A stretch of DNA of 64,000 nucleotides from Deltaproteobacteria bacterium. GTDB lineage: Bacteria; Bdellovibrionota_B; Oligoflexia; Oligoflexales; Bog-1112. This document shows positions 45,001 through 53,730 of this stretch, piece by piece. The position numbers were made by a program, and so were the translations under genes. The notes under the pieces are model-generated. The model worked only from the letters and a program-made list of their open reading frames with translations, had not been told where the DNA came from and did not search any database. Position 1 is the stretch's first letter. Each line of letters starts with the position of its first letter. The stretch lies in NCBI GenBank assembly GCA_020635195.1, contig JACKAG010000003.1, positions 1 to 64,000 on the forward strand. Direction: 5' to 3'.

Positions 45001-46683
45001 GGGGGTAGCTGGGAGCCTTTCAGTACGGTCAGACCCAACTGGATGCTTGGACAGATCAATAGTCTGGCAACAGTCTATATACGCTACCGCTATACGTCTG
45101 GTGAGGTTTCAGGCTGCATAAGTCAATCCATCATGCATGATGATATAGCGCCGAGCGGTGTCTCTGTCTTTTTTACATCCGGGAATAGTGTAACGTCATC
45201 ACAGACAGAGCAGCTTGGATTCTATTTTGATGATGCGGTTGAAATGTATGTGACAAATGACAGCAGTTGCCTGACTGGTGGTGGATGGGAAGTTGTCAGT
45301 GCTCAGAAGGACTGGAATCTCAATATTGTTGATGGAATCGCTTCGGTCTTTGCTAAATTCCGTGATGCAGCAGGAAATGAAAGCTACTGTACACAAAATT
45401 CTATTAATTATGTCGCTCCGGAAGACTATACGCGAATTGCCGGGGGTTTCGATCATCTGTGTATGATTGATCCGAATGATGATCTGAGGTGCTGGGGAAG
45501 TGGAGCTTATGGGCAGACCGGGGGTTATAGCTATGACCTGGGTGATCAGCCGGGAGAGCTGATGGGTCTGCCACCTGTTGATATGGGAGCCGGACGTAAA
45601 GTTTTTGAAGTTGACGCAGGTGGATACCATACCTGCGCTCTTCTGGATGATGGCAGTGTCAAATGCTGGGGAGAGGGTATCTCCGGACAGACCGGGAGTG
45701 GCTCTACGGGGAACATTGGTTTATCTCCTGGTGATATGGGAGATGCTCTGGTGGCTGTTGATCTTGGGACTGGTGTGAAAGCCAGGCGTATCGCTGCTGG
45801 TGGGCACCACAGTTGTGCAATTCTTGATGATGATTCTCTTAAATGCTGGGGAAGTAACAATTCAGGTCAGTTAGGTCAGGGAAATATTTCTAATATTGGC
45901 GATCAGCCGGGGGAAATGGGGGATACCCTGCCTTCTGTTCAGCTTGGGACAGGCCGTTATGTCCTTCAGGTTGCCGTGGGGGGCTATCATACTTGTGCGC
46001 TTCTTGATGATCACAGGGTGAAATGTTGGGGACAGAATGCTTATGGGCAGCTGGGGCGTGAAGACACACAAAATCAGGGAACAGCCCCCGCCCAGATGGG
46101 TGATAATCTGGCATATGTCAATCTTGGAAGTGGCAGAACAGCCCTTTCTGTGAGTGCTGGCTTTTATCATAGTTGTGCATTACTGGATGATGGAACGGTT
46201 AAGTGCTGGGGAAAGAATGATTCAGGGCAGCTTGGGCACGAAGATAATCTGAATGTCGGGGACACAGTGGGATCTATGGGTGATAATCTTATGGTGACTG
46301 ATCCCGGTCTGCCTGCAAATGTCAGTATTGTCCGGCTGCTTTCGGCTAATTATCATAACTGTGTTCTGCTCTCTGACCAGAGTATGAAATGCTGGGGCGC
46401 AAATTCTGCTGGTGAACTGGGTCTGGAAATATCAGATAGCATGTTGGGTGCGACTACGGGTCAGATGGGCACCAATCTGCCTGCCCTTTACTTTGGGGGG
46501 GCTCTGGAGCTTCACGATATCGGTCTGGGGCTCTACCAAAGCTGTGCGGTTTTTACAAACGGAGAGCTGAAATGCTGGGGGAAAAATCAGTATGGTACAT
46601 TAGGACAGGGGCATACCAGCTCTATCGGAAAAGCTGTTGGCGAAATTTCCGGGCTGCCTCCTGTTAATTTTGCTGCTCCATAA
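42058..46683 (+). CDS. large lipoprotein with helical repeats, Fn3/Ig-like modules and RCC1 propeller
   Basis: The reading frame is open from TTG 41926 (1585 codons). The start is uncertain: ATG 42058 or 42076 places a lipoprotein signal (LRLRIYLASIAMVFFNAC) at the N-terminus. Counting from 41926, residues 90-720 are Ser/Gly/Ala-rich imperfect repeats (SGAIAALRKAG, SGAVSKLS, GAMTLVVEEAIASIDDAGIS). A Fn3-like domain begins near 800 (GTFDVSWTPSAG), then three Ig-like modules with D-SCQNGG/AACDTGG/SSCLTGG cores. RCC1 repeats run from about 1166 to the end, each with YHTCALLDDGxVKCWG-type motifs. Probably a cell-surface adhesin or receptor; the function is unknown. Confidence 0.85.
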   Translation: MDSENDMGRLRLRIYLASIAMVFFNACGIQLFEPGSSVSSHGANPYFASKLGTSVSDKNLSAVVKVQALAIGNEAISKLAVDLSLAGMRQDQIDVVTESARVDLKAQVGNLALPDSSFALTGDTEDQSFDPVSIAMPFVISGSMKALSLSQAGVSDASAKSGVAAVILESSFSSLNGNVSHFDSSALKALSKSMAGQAVESLGGAGFDQSAAADAGFAVTSGAIAALRKAGIADEMTADIAGSIVSGAVSKLSTLDWGSPSDAAAAAQHAKLLSGVIAKISEGAVSSLRKATSSDEKSLEALSSIVGSAMEGIGSMKSARPEIQLDLQDAISSVSRGVVGRLKDAELTGSGLGSAMSHITSSMVGSLEKSGMAKEDLSKGIASVCSGSISGLSATGLSEQDIQSSGAIGQVMEGSLSSMGLLSLSELDRAGAMTLVVEEAIASIDDAGISDQSLKSEAVSHVLSGTVKSFAKAGLSSGSAVAVAVKNMTKGATNGLSAAGVAADQINDYSANIAKESIGLLVRNKVTQGSDSLQSLVGEVTKGVMEGIGAFNQKGALTGGIQSGLSLVIGKAMEAITDISKDASLESNLGLNDLATMSVRIASGATGGLALSGVESATIVSFQDDISSQISKDLALQGLGESELTLLNSQISGVVSSAVAIADAVELGAASYPECLSAWPDSDTNEIFYDKARYLPDPVLCRARLADPCPLPRGADQYTVSWIHSTIPLAATETNDLKLCEMLRTMDEEILPGSFWLELKSPVVTSGTFDVSWTPSAGAVLYHVIVASDAACTQPVKSYSGTAYGFSVTGLTDGIYYLCGKSENSFQKIFYAENSGTSLVVDSSAPASDSLFFSINNGESVTNSLSVSLYFGAPSDTEVYVTDDPSCQNGGVWESVPATKAWTLWYANSYNYIYAKFRDSALNESTCMSATILHDDSTQSNSGEGLSIGSGVYTTLYYVTLYPTSASASEMYITNDAACDTGGSWEPFSTVRPNWMLGQINSLATVYIRYRYTSGEVSGCISQSIMHDDIAPSGVSVFFTSGNSVTSSQTEQLGFYFDDAVEMYVTNDSSCLTGGGWEVVSAQKDWNLNIVDGIASVFAKFRDAAGNESYCTQNSINYVAPEDYTRIAGGFDHLCMIDPNDDLRCWGSGAYGQTGGYSYDLGDQPGELMGLPPVDMGAGRKVFEVDAGGYHTCALLDDGSVKCWGEGISGQTGSGSTGNIGLSPGDMGDALVAVDLGTGVKARRIAAGGHHSCAILDDDSLKCWGSNNSGQLGQGNISNIGDQPGEMGDTLPSVQLGTGRYVLQVAVGGYHTCALLDDHRVKCWGQNAYGQLGREDTQNQGTAPAQMGDNLAYVNLGSGRTALSVSAGFYHSCALLDDGTVKCWGKNDSGQLGHEDNLNVGDTVGSMGDNLMVTDPGLPANVSIVRLLSANYHNCVLLSDQSMKCWGANSAGELGLEISDSMLGATTGQMGTNLPALYFGGALELHDIGLGLYQSCAVFTNGELKCWGKNQYGTLGQGHTSSIGKAVGEISGLPPVNFAAP

Positions 46684-46727
46684 AGCCGTCGTTAAGTCAG
46701 GGTGGATGGTCTTACTTGTATTTTGTC

Positions 46728-47882
46728 TCAGAATAAATCGACATCCTGCGGAAGGTCCTGGCTGCGGGGAGTCTCTTCCAGCTGCATGGAGGTTTGCATA
46801 AAACCTTTTCCACGTCTGTAGAGCCGTAACATGGCGGTCTGGCCGGGACGGAGAGCGACAAGATATCTCTGTAATTCATTAAGATCAAATATTTTTTTGC
46901 CATTCAGTGACATGATAAGATCACCGATACGAAGCTGTGCTTTATGGGCTGGACTGTCTATAATGAGGTTTGAAATAATGACTCCGTAAACACCTCCGCT
47001 GTCGACTTTATGCTCAATATCTTGTTCAGACAGGATATTTTTGCCGACAATGCCCAACCATGGACGCCGCACTTTCCCGAATTGTTTCAGATCCTGAATC
47101 ACTGAGCTGACCATATTTGACGGAATGGCAAATCCAATCCCGCTTCCCTGTGAGCTGACCGCAGTGTTAATGGCAATGACGCGCCCGCGGAGATCCAGCA
47201 ACGGGCCGCCAGAGTTGCCGGGATGAATGGTTGCATCCGTCTGAAGAAAGTTATCGTAAGGTCCGGTTCCGATGACTCTGCCTTTTGCAGAGATAATCCC
47301 GCTTGTCACCGTATGGGAGTAGCCGAAGGGGTTTCCGATTGCGAGGACAATATCTCCGATTTCCAGTCGGTTGCTGTCGCCAAGCGTCAGCGGGGTCAGT
47401 TTCGTTTTCAGGCTGACTTTCAGAAGTGACAGGTCTGTTTTTCGATCGATGCCGATCACTTTTGCTTCTGTGATTTTTTTGTTATGAGCGAAGAGCACTT
47501 CAATTTTACTGGCATCTTTAATAACATGATAATTTGTTACGATATAGCCATCCTGACTGATGATAACTCCGGAGCCAAGGGAAGTGGTGCTGCTTCCCTG
47601 GGGAATCCTTCCGTCCAGAAAAAATTCATAAAGATCAAGGGCAGGATCTTTTCTTACATAGACCTTTGTCCGGATATTGACAACTCCGGGTATGGCCTGT
47701 TTGGCAATATGTGCAAACGATGTAAATATTTTTCCGCGGCTCTCTGAAGAGAAGATAAGGCAGAAAAGACAAAGGAAGCTAAGACTCCGGATATATCGGT
47801 AAAAAACTGTCCCTATGGAATACCAGTGAGGGGCAGGTTTTTTTGTTCCGTTATTTTCTTTTATCTTATTGAAGCAAAACAC
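46728..47882 (-). CDS. HtrA/DegS-like periplasmic serine protease
   Basis: The product has 384 residues. An N-terminal membrane anchor or signal (IRSLSFLCLFCLIF, residues 31-44) precedes a trypsin-like domain with catalytic H119 (NYHVI), D150 (KTDLSLL) and S224 (PGNSGGP), followed by one PDZ domain (GVIISNLIIDSPAHKAQLRIGDLI). One PDZ instead of two and the N-terminal anchor suggest a DegS/HtrA-like envelope stress protease rather than DegP. Convergent with the RCC1 gene. No rpoE-type gene is nearby. Confidence 0.92.
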   Translation of the reverse strand: MFCFNKIKENNGTKKPAPHWYSIGTVFYRYIRSLSFLCLFCLIFSSESRGKIFTSFAHIAKQAIPGVVNIRTKVYVRKDPALDLYEFFLDGRIPQGSSTTSLGSGVIISQDGYIVTNYHVIKDASKIEVLFAHNKKITEAKVIGIDRKTDLSLLKVSLKTKLTPLTLGDSNRLEIGDIVLAIGNPFGYSHTVTSGIISAKGRVIGTGPYDNFLQTDATIHPGNSGGPLLDLRGRVIAINTAVSSQGSGIGFAIPSNMVSSVIQDLKQFGKVRRPWLGIVGKNILSEQDIEHKVDSGGVYGVIISNLIIDSPAHKAQLRIGDLIMSLNGKKIFDLNELQRYLVALRPGQTAMLRLYRRGKGFMQTSMQLEETPRSQDLPQDVDLF

Positions 47883-47964
47883 AAATCCCGGAGCCTCTGG
47901 AGTTGTCTGAACAGATATTATACTCTTGCCTATAATGGTATACCCCTGCTCCGGATCATCTTAG

Positions 47965-47999
47965 GGGTCATCACTGCCTATCAGTTCGGGTGATGACCC
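47965..47999. other. 10-bp hairpin upstream of the PBP gene
   Basis: gggtcatcac (47965-47974) is complementary to 47990-47999 with a 15-base loop, within the region between the divergent HtrA and PBP genes. No T-tract follows. Possibly regulatory, but weak. Confidence 0.25.
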
Positions 48000-48145
48000 T
48001 GATACAGGGTCAGGCCGGATTATGTGACGGAGCAGATGTCGGGGTGGGTTCTTTAAACAGGAAAATCCAGCCTGAATTTTTAACAGATTTAAATATGTGC
48101 AATAGGGATCATTTTAAACCAGAAGATTAAGGAGGCTCCGGCTTC

Positions 48146-51100
48146 ATGTCTCGTATTCTGAAAATTCTAAGATTCTCTCAAATCAGTCTGATTTTTATGG
48201 GTTCTGTTCTGCTCTTTGCAGGGTTTGGGATGCTGGGAGTTGTTGCCTGGCATGTCTTCTATGGAGACAATACAGAGTTGCAGAAAAGCACGATTTTGAG
48301 CAGGATTCAGGAAGAAACCACACTCTATTATCTTGATGAAGAGACACCGATTGGGAGTATTTTTGAATCCCGTCATCGTCGTTATATTCCGGTCGACGAG
48401 ATTCCGGCTCATATGATTAATGCGATTGTAGCTGCGGAAGATAAAAATTTCTATCAGCACGTTGGGGTCGATCCTTTTGCGATTGCCAAAGCCGCTGCGG
48501 AAGGGCTCCTGAGAGGAGGTCGCTTTGCCCGGGGGGGGTCGACTCTGACCCAGCAGACCGTGAAGAATATCATCAATGACTGGGAGGCATCTTTTGCCCG
48601 TAAGTTCAGAGAGATGATTAAAGCTCTTCAGATTGAGCGGATGTATAGCAAGCGGCAGATTCTGGAGTTTTATCTGAATCAGTTTCATGTAGCGGGCAAT
48701 GGTAACGGGATCGGGATTGCCGCCCGTTACTACTTTAATAAAGAGGTTTCAGATCTGAGTCTTGTGGAGGCGGCTTTCATTGCGGGGTCTGTAAAAGGGC
48801 CGGGCAAATATAATCCGTTCATCAAATTTAGCAGGCAGGCCAGGGATCAGGCAAAAATTTATGCACATGAGAGGAAAAATTATGTGCTGGATCGGATGTA
48901 TGAACAGGGGTGGATTCCGGAGCAGGAATATAGAGAGGCCATCGAATCAAAGATCCCTTTTAATCGCGGAGAATTCCGGACTGCTGAGGTCGCTCTGGTG
49001 GAACTGGTCCGTGATCAGCTGGAAAAACCTGAAGTTCTTGATGCGCTGGGCCTGAAAGACCCGGAAGATCTGAATGTGTCAGGCTTCAGGGTTTATACGA
49101 CGATTGATGCTTCGATGCAAAAGTCTGCACAGTTTGCCATGCGTAAAAATCTGTCTCGCCTGGAAACAATTTTATCAGGCTTTCGCCCAGAATCTCCCGA
49201 TAAATTCAGGCTCCGCAGGGAGCTGAAAAAAGATGCGTTTCTCTATGGGAAGGTAGAGAAAATAGAAGGAAATAGTATAAAAGATTACCAGATTCACGTC
49301 TCTTTTGGTTTGCCGGTCGGAGTCATTTCGAATGCATCTCTGGCTCGTTATGCTCGTCTGCTTGATCTGGCTGTTGCTAAGGGTTATGAATATTATATGA
49401 AAGAGATCATTCATCAGATCAGACCAGGAGACATTCTTTTTGTACAGGTGAAAGAATATGACCATAAAAAAAATGAGGCGATTCTTGAGCTTCAGAAAAG
49501 GCCTGTCATCAGCGGAGGAATGATCGCTCTTGATAAGGGAGAAGTTCGGGCTGTTGTTTCCGGTTTTGATCCACATGGTTTTAACCGGGCCATGCATGCT
49601 AAACGTCAGGCAGGTTCTTTGTTTAAAGCCCTGGTTTACTTTGCTGCTTTGCAGATGGGCTGGACTGTGCTGGACCGCGTTGAAAATGTCCGTCAGCTTT
49701 TTCCGTACCAGGGTAAATTTTATTATCCCCGCCCTGATCATATGAGTCCTTATGAGAATGTTTCGATGTTGTGGTCGGGGATTATGTCTGAAAATATTGC
49801 TTCTGTTGCTCTGGGAGCACGTCTTTTGGATAAGCTCAGTTTTGAGCAGTTTAAAAAATTGATGGGTACCCTTGGTCTGATGCCGCAGACTGGAGAAAAT
49901 CCACGAGATTACCATTATCGGATTGCCAGAAAAATTGGTGTTTCGCTTGATCATGATGGTATGAAGGCCAGGCAGCTGGTCAATGCGACAGAAGCACTGG
50001 CTCCGGATTTGATTTTTTCCGGAAACCAGACAGCTCTCAGTCAGCTTCGTCGGATGTGGTTGGGTCGGGGCTATCTGGCAGAATCCAGAGAATTGCGTCA
50101 GGTTGATCCCTCAGAAGTTCCTGAATCTGAGACGAAAATCAGACTTAAGCTTCTTTTAAACAATTATGAACGTATGGGGAAACTCTATGAAGAACTGAAG
50201 AAAGATTGGGAGATTGTTGAGGAAAGTGTGCATACGATCGGCTGGAACCGTCTTTTTAGTCATGAACGTCTGTCGGCAATTCTGAGTCGATTTCGGGTTC
50301 TGTCCAGTGGTGGGGTTATGCCTGAACTGGGTTATCTTCCGCTTCTTCCGGATGAAGCAGAATTTGCGGATATCAACGGAATTTCTTTACTGGAGCAGGA
50401 AGGGCGCCCTCTGAATCTTCTTGATATTCAGGCTATCTGGGGACATTCTTATGAAGAGCACGGTGTGGGTGGTGGAGTGCTCTCTGTGGAGCAGGTTAAG
50501 CTGGCAGGATACCTGAGTGCAGAGACTTTCGAATCGTTGCGTAATCTTGTGCAGCAGCAGATGGATCAGGTCCTGCTTGTGCAGGATTCTTATCAGCTGA
50601 ACCGATATTACGAGCATTTTGATTTCCGTATTGGGCTTGGTTTGCATTATCTGGTGGAGTTGAGTCGGGCTGCCGGAGTCTACAGTAAGCTTGAGCCGGT
50701 TCTTTCGTTTCCTCTGGGATCAAATGATGTGACTGCCAGTGAGGTGGCGAAGCTTTATCAGACGTTTATTTCCGGAAAAACATACAGGTTCTACAGGGAA
50801 GGGCCTGATAATCAGATTAATTTTATTCGCAGGATTGAAGACCGGAATGGAAAGGTTTTGTTTGAACCTAAGGCGATGGAGCACCAGCTGGTAGATCCTG
50901 TGTTTGCAATACAAATGCGTGAAATTCTGCGGAAGGTGATTACTCATGGGACAGGGCGCTGGGCAAGGGGAGAGCTTTATGTGACGTTGCCTCCTTCCGC
51001 CCAGATGGAGGAAGAAACGCAACAGAAGGATGATCAGCCCCTTCGGGTTCGTATTCCCTGTTTTGGGAAGACAGGGACTACGAATGATTATCTCACGAGT

Positions 51101-51790
51101 TACTTTGCCGGGTTTATTCCTTATCCTGTGAGCTGGGGGAAGCCTCTTGATCCTGAGAATAGCTATATTATTTCATCTTATGTAGGTTATGACTTTAACC
51201 GGGTCATGAGAAGAGGCAGGCAGCGTATTTATGGTGGTCTTGGTGCTTTGCCAATGTGGGCAGATTTTGGCCGACAGATTCTGGAAAGCCAGTCGTATGT
51301 TGATATGATGGATCCTCTTGATCTGAATGTTCTTGCAAATAAAGAGTGGCCGCTCAGACCTGCTGTTGACGGTCATATCGCTCCCTGGCTGGTTGACTTA
51401 CCACGCGGCTTGATTTTGCGAACCAGCCGTCAGCAGGATGTGGAAGTCTGGAATACAACGGATATTGAGACAACCGGAGAAACCTGGCAAAATCTTTTTG
51501 CTCCCGGTACGAGCGTAAAGTCTGTTGTGATGTTACCAGGGCAGAATGATGGGAACTCCTGGAAGATCTCCCGCTTATTCGGGCCTTTTTCAGAACCAAA
51601 TCTGAAAGATGCTGTAGAACAGGATGATGAAACCGGCCTTTCCGGTGAGCAAAGTAAGTTTCGGATGATTTCAAAAGCTAGCCAGATTGGGGAACGCTAT
51701 GAAGCACAGCAACAGGATGGAGAAAAGCCCCGGGATAAACCGGATCTGATTGACGATGAGGAGATAGATTTTGGAGATGCTGATCTCTGA
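48146..51790 (+). CDS. class A penicillin-binding protein (bifunctional transglycosylase/transpeptidase), enlarged
   Basis: The product has 1214 residues, far longer than the usual 750-850. One N-terminal membrane helix (VLLFAGFGMLGVVAWHVF) is followed by a GT51 domain with catalytic E98 in EDKNFYQH and GGSTLTQQTVKN. The transpeptidase domain has S491 in GSLFK, S548-EN and K975-TGT. Between SEN and KTGT lie about 427 residues, roughly 200 more than usual, and a C-terminal acidic tail (DDEEIDFGDADL) follows. AAGGAGG is 11 bases before ATG. It polymerises and cross-links peptidoglycan. Confidence 0.92.
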   Translation: MSRILKILRFSQISLIFMGSVLLFAGFGMLGVVAWHVFYGDNTELQKSTILSRIQEETTLYYLDEETPIGSIFESRHRRYIPVDEIPAHMINAIVAAEDKNFYQHVGVDPFAIAKAAAEGLLRGGRFARGGSTLTQQTVKNIINDWEASFARKFREMIKALQIERMYSKRQILEFYLNQFHVAGNGNGIGIAARYYFNKEVSDLSLVEAAFIAGSVKGPGKYNPFIKFSRQARDQAKIYAHERKNYVLDRMYEQGWIPEQEYREAIESKIPFNRGEFRTAEVALVELVRDQLEKPEVLDALGLKDPEDLNVSGFRVYTTIDASMQKSAQFAMRKNLSRLETILSGFRPESPDKFRLRRELKKDAFLYGKVEKIEGNSIKDYQIHVSFGLPVGVISNASLARYARLLDLAVAKGYEYYMKEIIHQIRPGDILFVQVKEYDHKKNEAILELQKRPVISGGMIALDKGEVRAVVSGFDPHGFNRAMHAKRQAGSLFKALVYFAALQMGWTVLDRVENVRQLFPYQGKFYYPRPDHMSPYENVSMLWSGIMSENIASVALGARLLDKLSFEQFKKLMGTLGLMPQTGENPRDYHYRIARKIGVSLDHDGMKARQLVNATEALAPDLIFSGNQTALSQLRRMWLGRGYLAESRELRQVDPSEVPESETKIRLKLLLNNYERMGKLYEELKKDWEIVEESVHTIGWNRLFSHERLSAILSRFRVLSSGGVMPELGYLPLLPDEAEFADINGISLLEQEGRPLNLLDIQAIWGHSYEEHGVGGGVLSVEQVKLAGYLSAETFESLRNLVQQQMDQVLLVQDSYQLNRYYEHFDFRIGLGLHYLVELSRAAGVYSKLEPVLSFPLGSNDVTASEVAKLYQTFISGKTYRFYREGPDNQINFIRRIEDRNGKVLFEPKAMEHQLVDPVFAIQMREILRKVITHGTGRWARGELYVTLPPSAQMEEETQQKDDQPLRVRIPCFGKTGTTNDYLTSYFAGFIPYPVSWGKPLDPENSYIISSYVGYDFNRVMRRGRQRIYGGLGALPMWADFGRQILESQSYVDMMDPLDLNVLANKEWPLRPAVDGHIAPWLVDLPRGLILRTSRQQDVEVWNTTDIETTGETWQNLFAPGTSVKSVVMLPGQNDGNSWKISRLFGPFSEPNLKDAVEQDDETGLSGEQSKFRMISKASQIGERYEAQQQDGEKPRDKPDLIDDEEIDFGDADL

Positions 51791-51958
51791 AATCTATCTC
51801 CTCAGAGGTCATTTCTGAAAAACCTGGATGTGGGTCCCTGGAATGCAAATGATGTGATACTGATAGCGCCGCACACAACAGATGTGTTACAATAACACAA
51901 GAAAGTAATGTAAAGCTCTTCCGTATATAAACGAATTTCTGAAAACCTTCTGTCTGTA

Positions 51959-53386
51959 ATGTGGTTTATGCGGTATCTCATATGTCTCATATTAATGCTT
52001 TTTTCTTGTAAGACAATTACATCTTCCGTAGAGTCCAAAGACTCAGGGCAATCTGGTGAATTAAAAAATGCGATTTCTTCAGGAGGTGATAAATCTGAGA
52101 TCGTTAACTTTAACTATCAGGATGTTCAAAAAGAAGCAGAAAGTCAGCACAGTGTGAATTTTTCAGAAAATCTCTCAAATAATTGTGAGGTTGTGCTACA
52201 TGAACTTGAGGCTAAGCTTGTAGATTTGGAAGAAGGCTCGAAGAAAAATCTGGATATAGAGCTCCTGGAGAAAAGGCGATCAGGAGGAGCTGTTACCTAT
52301 GAAACCAGCCAGGATTTTTTATATGCCAGAGTCCATTTATGTACCCAGAAGAGTGGAGGGTACTGTCTTAATTATTTAGAATATAATACTCAGGACTCTC
52401 AAAATAGGTATCTTACGATCATAGCTCCGAAAAATGGGGCCTATCGGGCAGAAATCGAACTATGCAATGTCAGGTACCAGTGTAAAAAAAATCATGTATC
52501 ATTTGAGGTCTCTTCTGTCTCAGCATCAGACGAGCAGCAAAATCGCCAGAAACTGGAAGGAAAAATAGAATTATGGAGTGCTGTTCCTCAAAATGCTTTA
52601 GCACCTCTCTTACTTACATCTGAATCAGCTCGATTCTGGGATGCTGCATTGCATGACAAAATTAGCAATAATATGAACAAATGCGTACCTCATTTCGAAA
52701 GTTCACTTAGATTAACAGAAGAGAAACAAGAGAAACAAGAGAAACAAGAGAAACAAGAAGAGGATAAAGTTTCATTTAAATCTGAAGCAGAAATTTTAAA
52801 AACCTTTACCAGTAATGAATTCAGGGTTGCAGGGGTTGTCATAACGGGAGCTGCATTGTTAGTGTCAGCAACAGGAACGGTATATTTTGCACAAAAAGCC
52901 TTCATAGAGGGTGAGTTTGAGGATGATTTGAGAAAGATCTATAATCAGTTCAATCAGGTTGATGAAAACATCAGACTGAAGAAGGTAAATGAGGTAATCG
53001 AGGCTGTGAATCAGATACGTTCTGGTAAAATCTATCAAAGAGGTCTTCCTTATGAATGGGAAAGTCGTTATCAGGATCTTCTTAAACTGAAAGATTTATC
53101 AGATGGATCGGACGAGTTAAAGCAAGCTGCACAAAATATTCACAAACAAATTTATCCAACTGAATTTACCCAGCCTAATTATACTGTGCCAGACCGGGCG
53201 CGAGATTACTTTTCCGGATTTCAGAAGGCTTCTTTTGGGGCTATGGTTGGTTTGGCTTTCTTTGTAGCAGGACCTTTTCTTTTTAAATTAAGTGAAAGTC
53301 AAAAGATGACTGGGCTGCAGAAGTTACTTCTGGATACGAACTTTCAAGGTGATGTAATCAAATCAGATAGTCGTTCAGAAAAGTAG
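51959..53386 (+). CDS. lipoprotein with coiled-coil and two membrane segments, unknown function
   Basis: The product has 475 residues. The lipoprotein signal (YLICLILMLFSC) ends in a lipobox Cys. A middle region is followed by four near-identical EKQ-type triplets coded by a 9-bp repeat, then two hydrophobic segments (GVVITGAALLVSATGTVYF, MVGLAFFVAGPFLFKL) flanking a coiled coil. No recognised family. This stretch and the next gene are markedly AT-rich compared with the rest of the window, which suggests transfer or weak selection. No partner gene in the same operon is visible. Confidence 0.65.
   Translation: MWFMRYLICLILMLFSCKTITSSVESKDSGQSGELKNAISSGGDKSEIVNFNYQDVQKEAESQHSVNFSENLSNNCEVVLHELEAKLVDLEEGSKKNLDIELLEKRRSGGAVTYETSQDFLYARVHLCTQKSGGYCLNYLEYNTQDSQNRYLTIIAPKNGAYRAEIELCNVRYQCKKNHVSFEVSSVSASDEQQNRQKLEGKIELWSAVPQNALAPLLLTSESARFWDAALHDKISNNMNKCVPHFESSLRLTEEKQEKQEKQEKQEEDKVSFKSEAEILKTFTSNEFRVAGVVITGAALLVSATGTVYFAQKAFIEGEFEDDLRKIYNQFNQVDENIRLKKVNEVIEAVNQIRSGKIYQRGLPYEWESRYQDLLKLKDLSDGSDELKQAAQNIHKQIYPTEFTQPNYTVPDRARDYFSGFQKASFGAMVGLAFFVAGPFLFKLSESQKMTGLQKLLLDTNFQGDVIKSDSRSEK
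52721..52756 (+). repeat. 9-bp tandem repeat, 4 copies
   Basis: gagaaacaa is repeated exactly at 52721, 52730, 52739 and 52748, encoding EKQ units in the lipoprotein. In-frame length changes are possible. Confidence 0.93.
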
Positions 53387-53730
53387 CATCTTGGAAAATT
53401 GATAAGATCTGTGATTTAGTAAATTCAACATAATTATCAGTGTTTCATTGATATCATAATATTTCGTATAAAATTCATCAAAATATATTTGATAGAGCTA
53501 TAAATTTGCATAATTTCTCTTACCGATTGCTTTAATGACCGACCGGATATTCTATTTTCTGATTCCTGCTGTAAGCAGAGATTTCGAACATTACAAATGT
53601 GGCTGATTTGATAGAGCGTAGATCAATCAACATCCTTTATTTAAATAGTATTTTCTGTGTTTTAGTTTATATGATTTAAAGAAATCTCCTGTCAGACGAT
53701 ATACTTCTCTGTAGGGAGGACGTGATATTG
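53387..53730. other. AT-rich gene-free stretch
   Basis: About 340 bp of AT-rich sequence between two lipoprotein-like genes. No ORF with support, tRNA or clear hairpin was found; it ends in GGGAGGA, the ribosome-binding site of the next gene. Confidence 0.35.

Noticed and set aside
47883..48145. Possible riboswitch upstream of the PBP gene
   Set aside because: Only one weak hairpin is visible and no known aptamer sequence was recognised.
49175..49954. Long minus-strand ORF (259 codons) inside the PBP gene
   Set aside because: It lies wholly opposite a gene with all its catalytic motifs, has no ribosome-binding site, and reads as a shadow.
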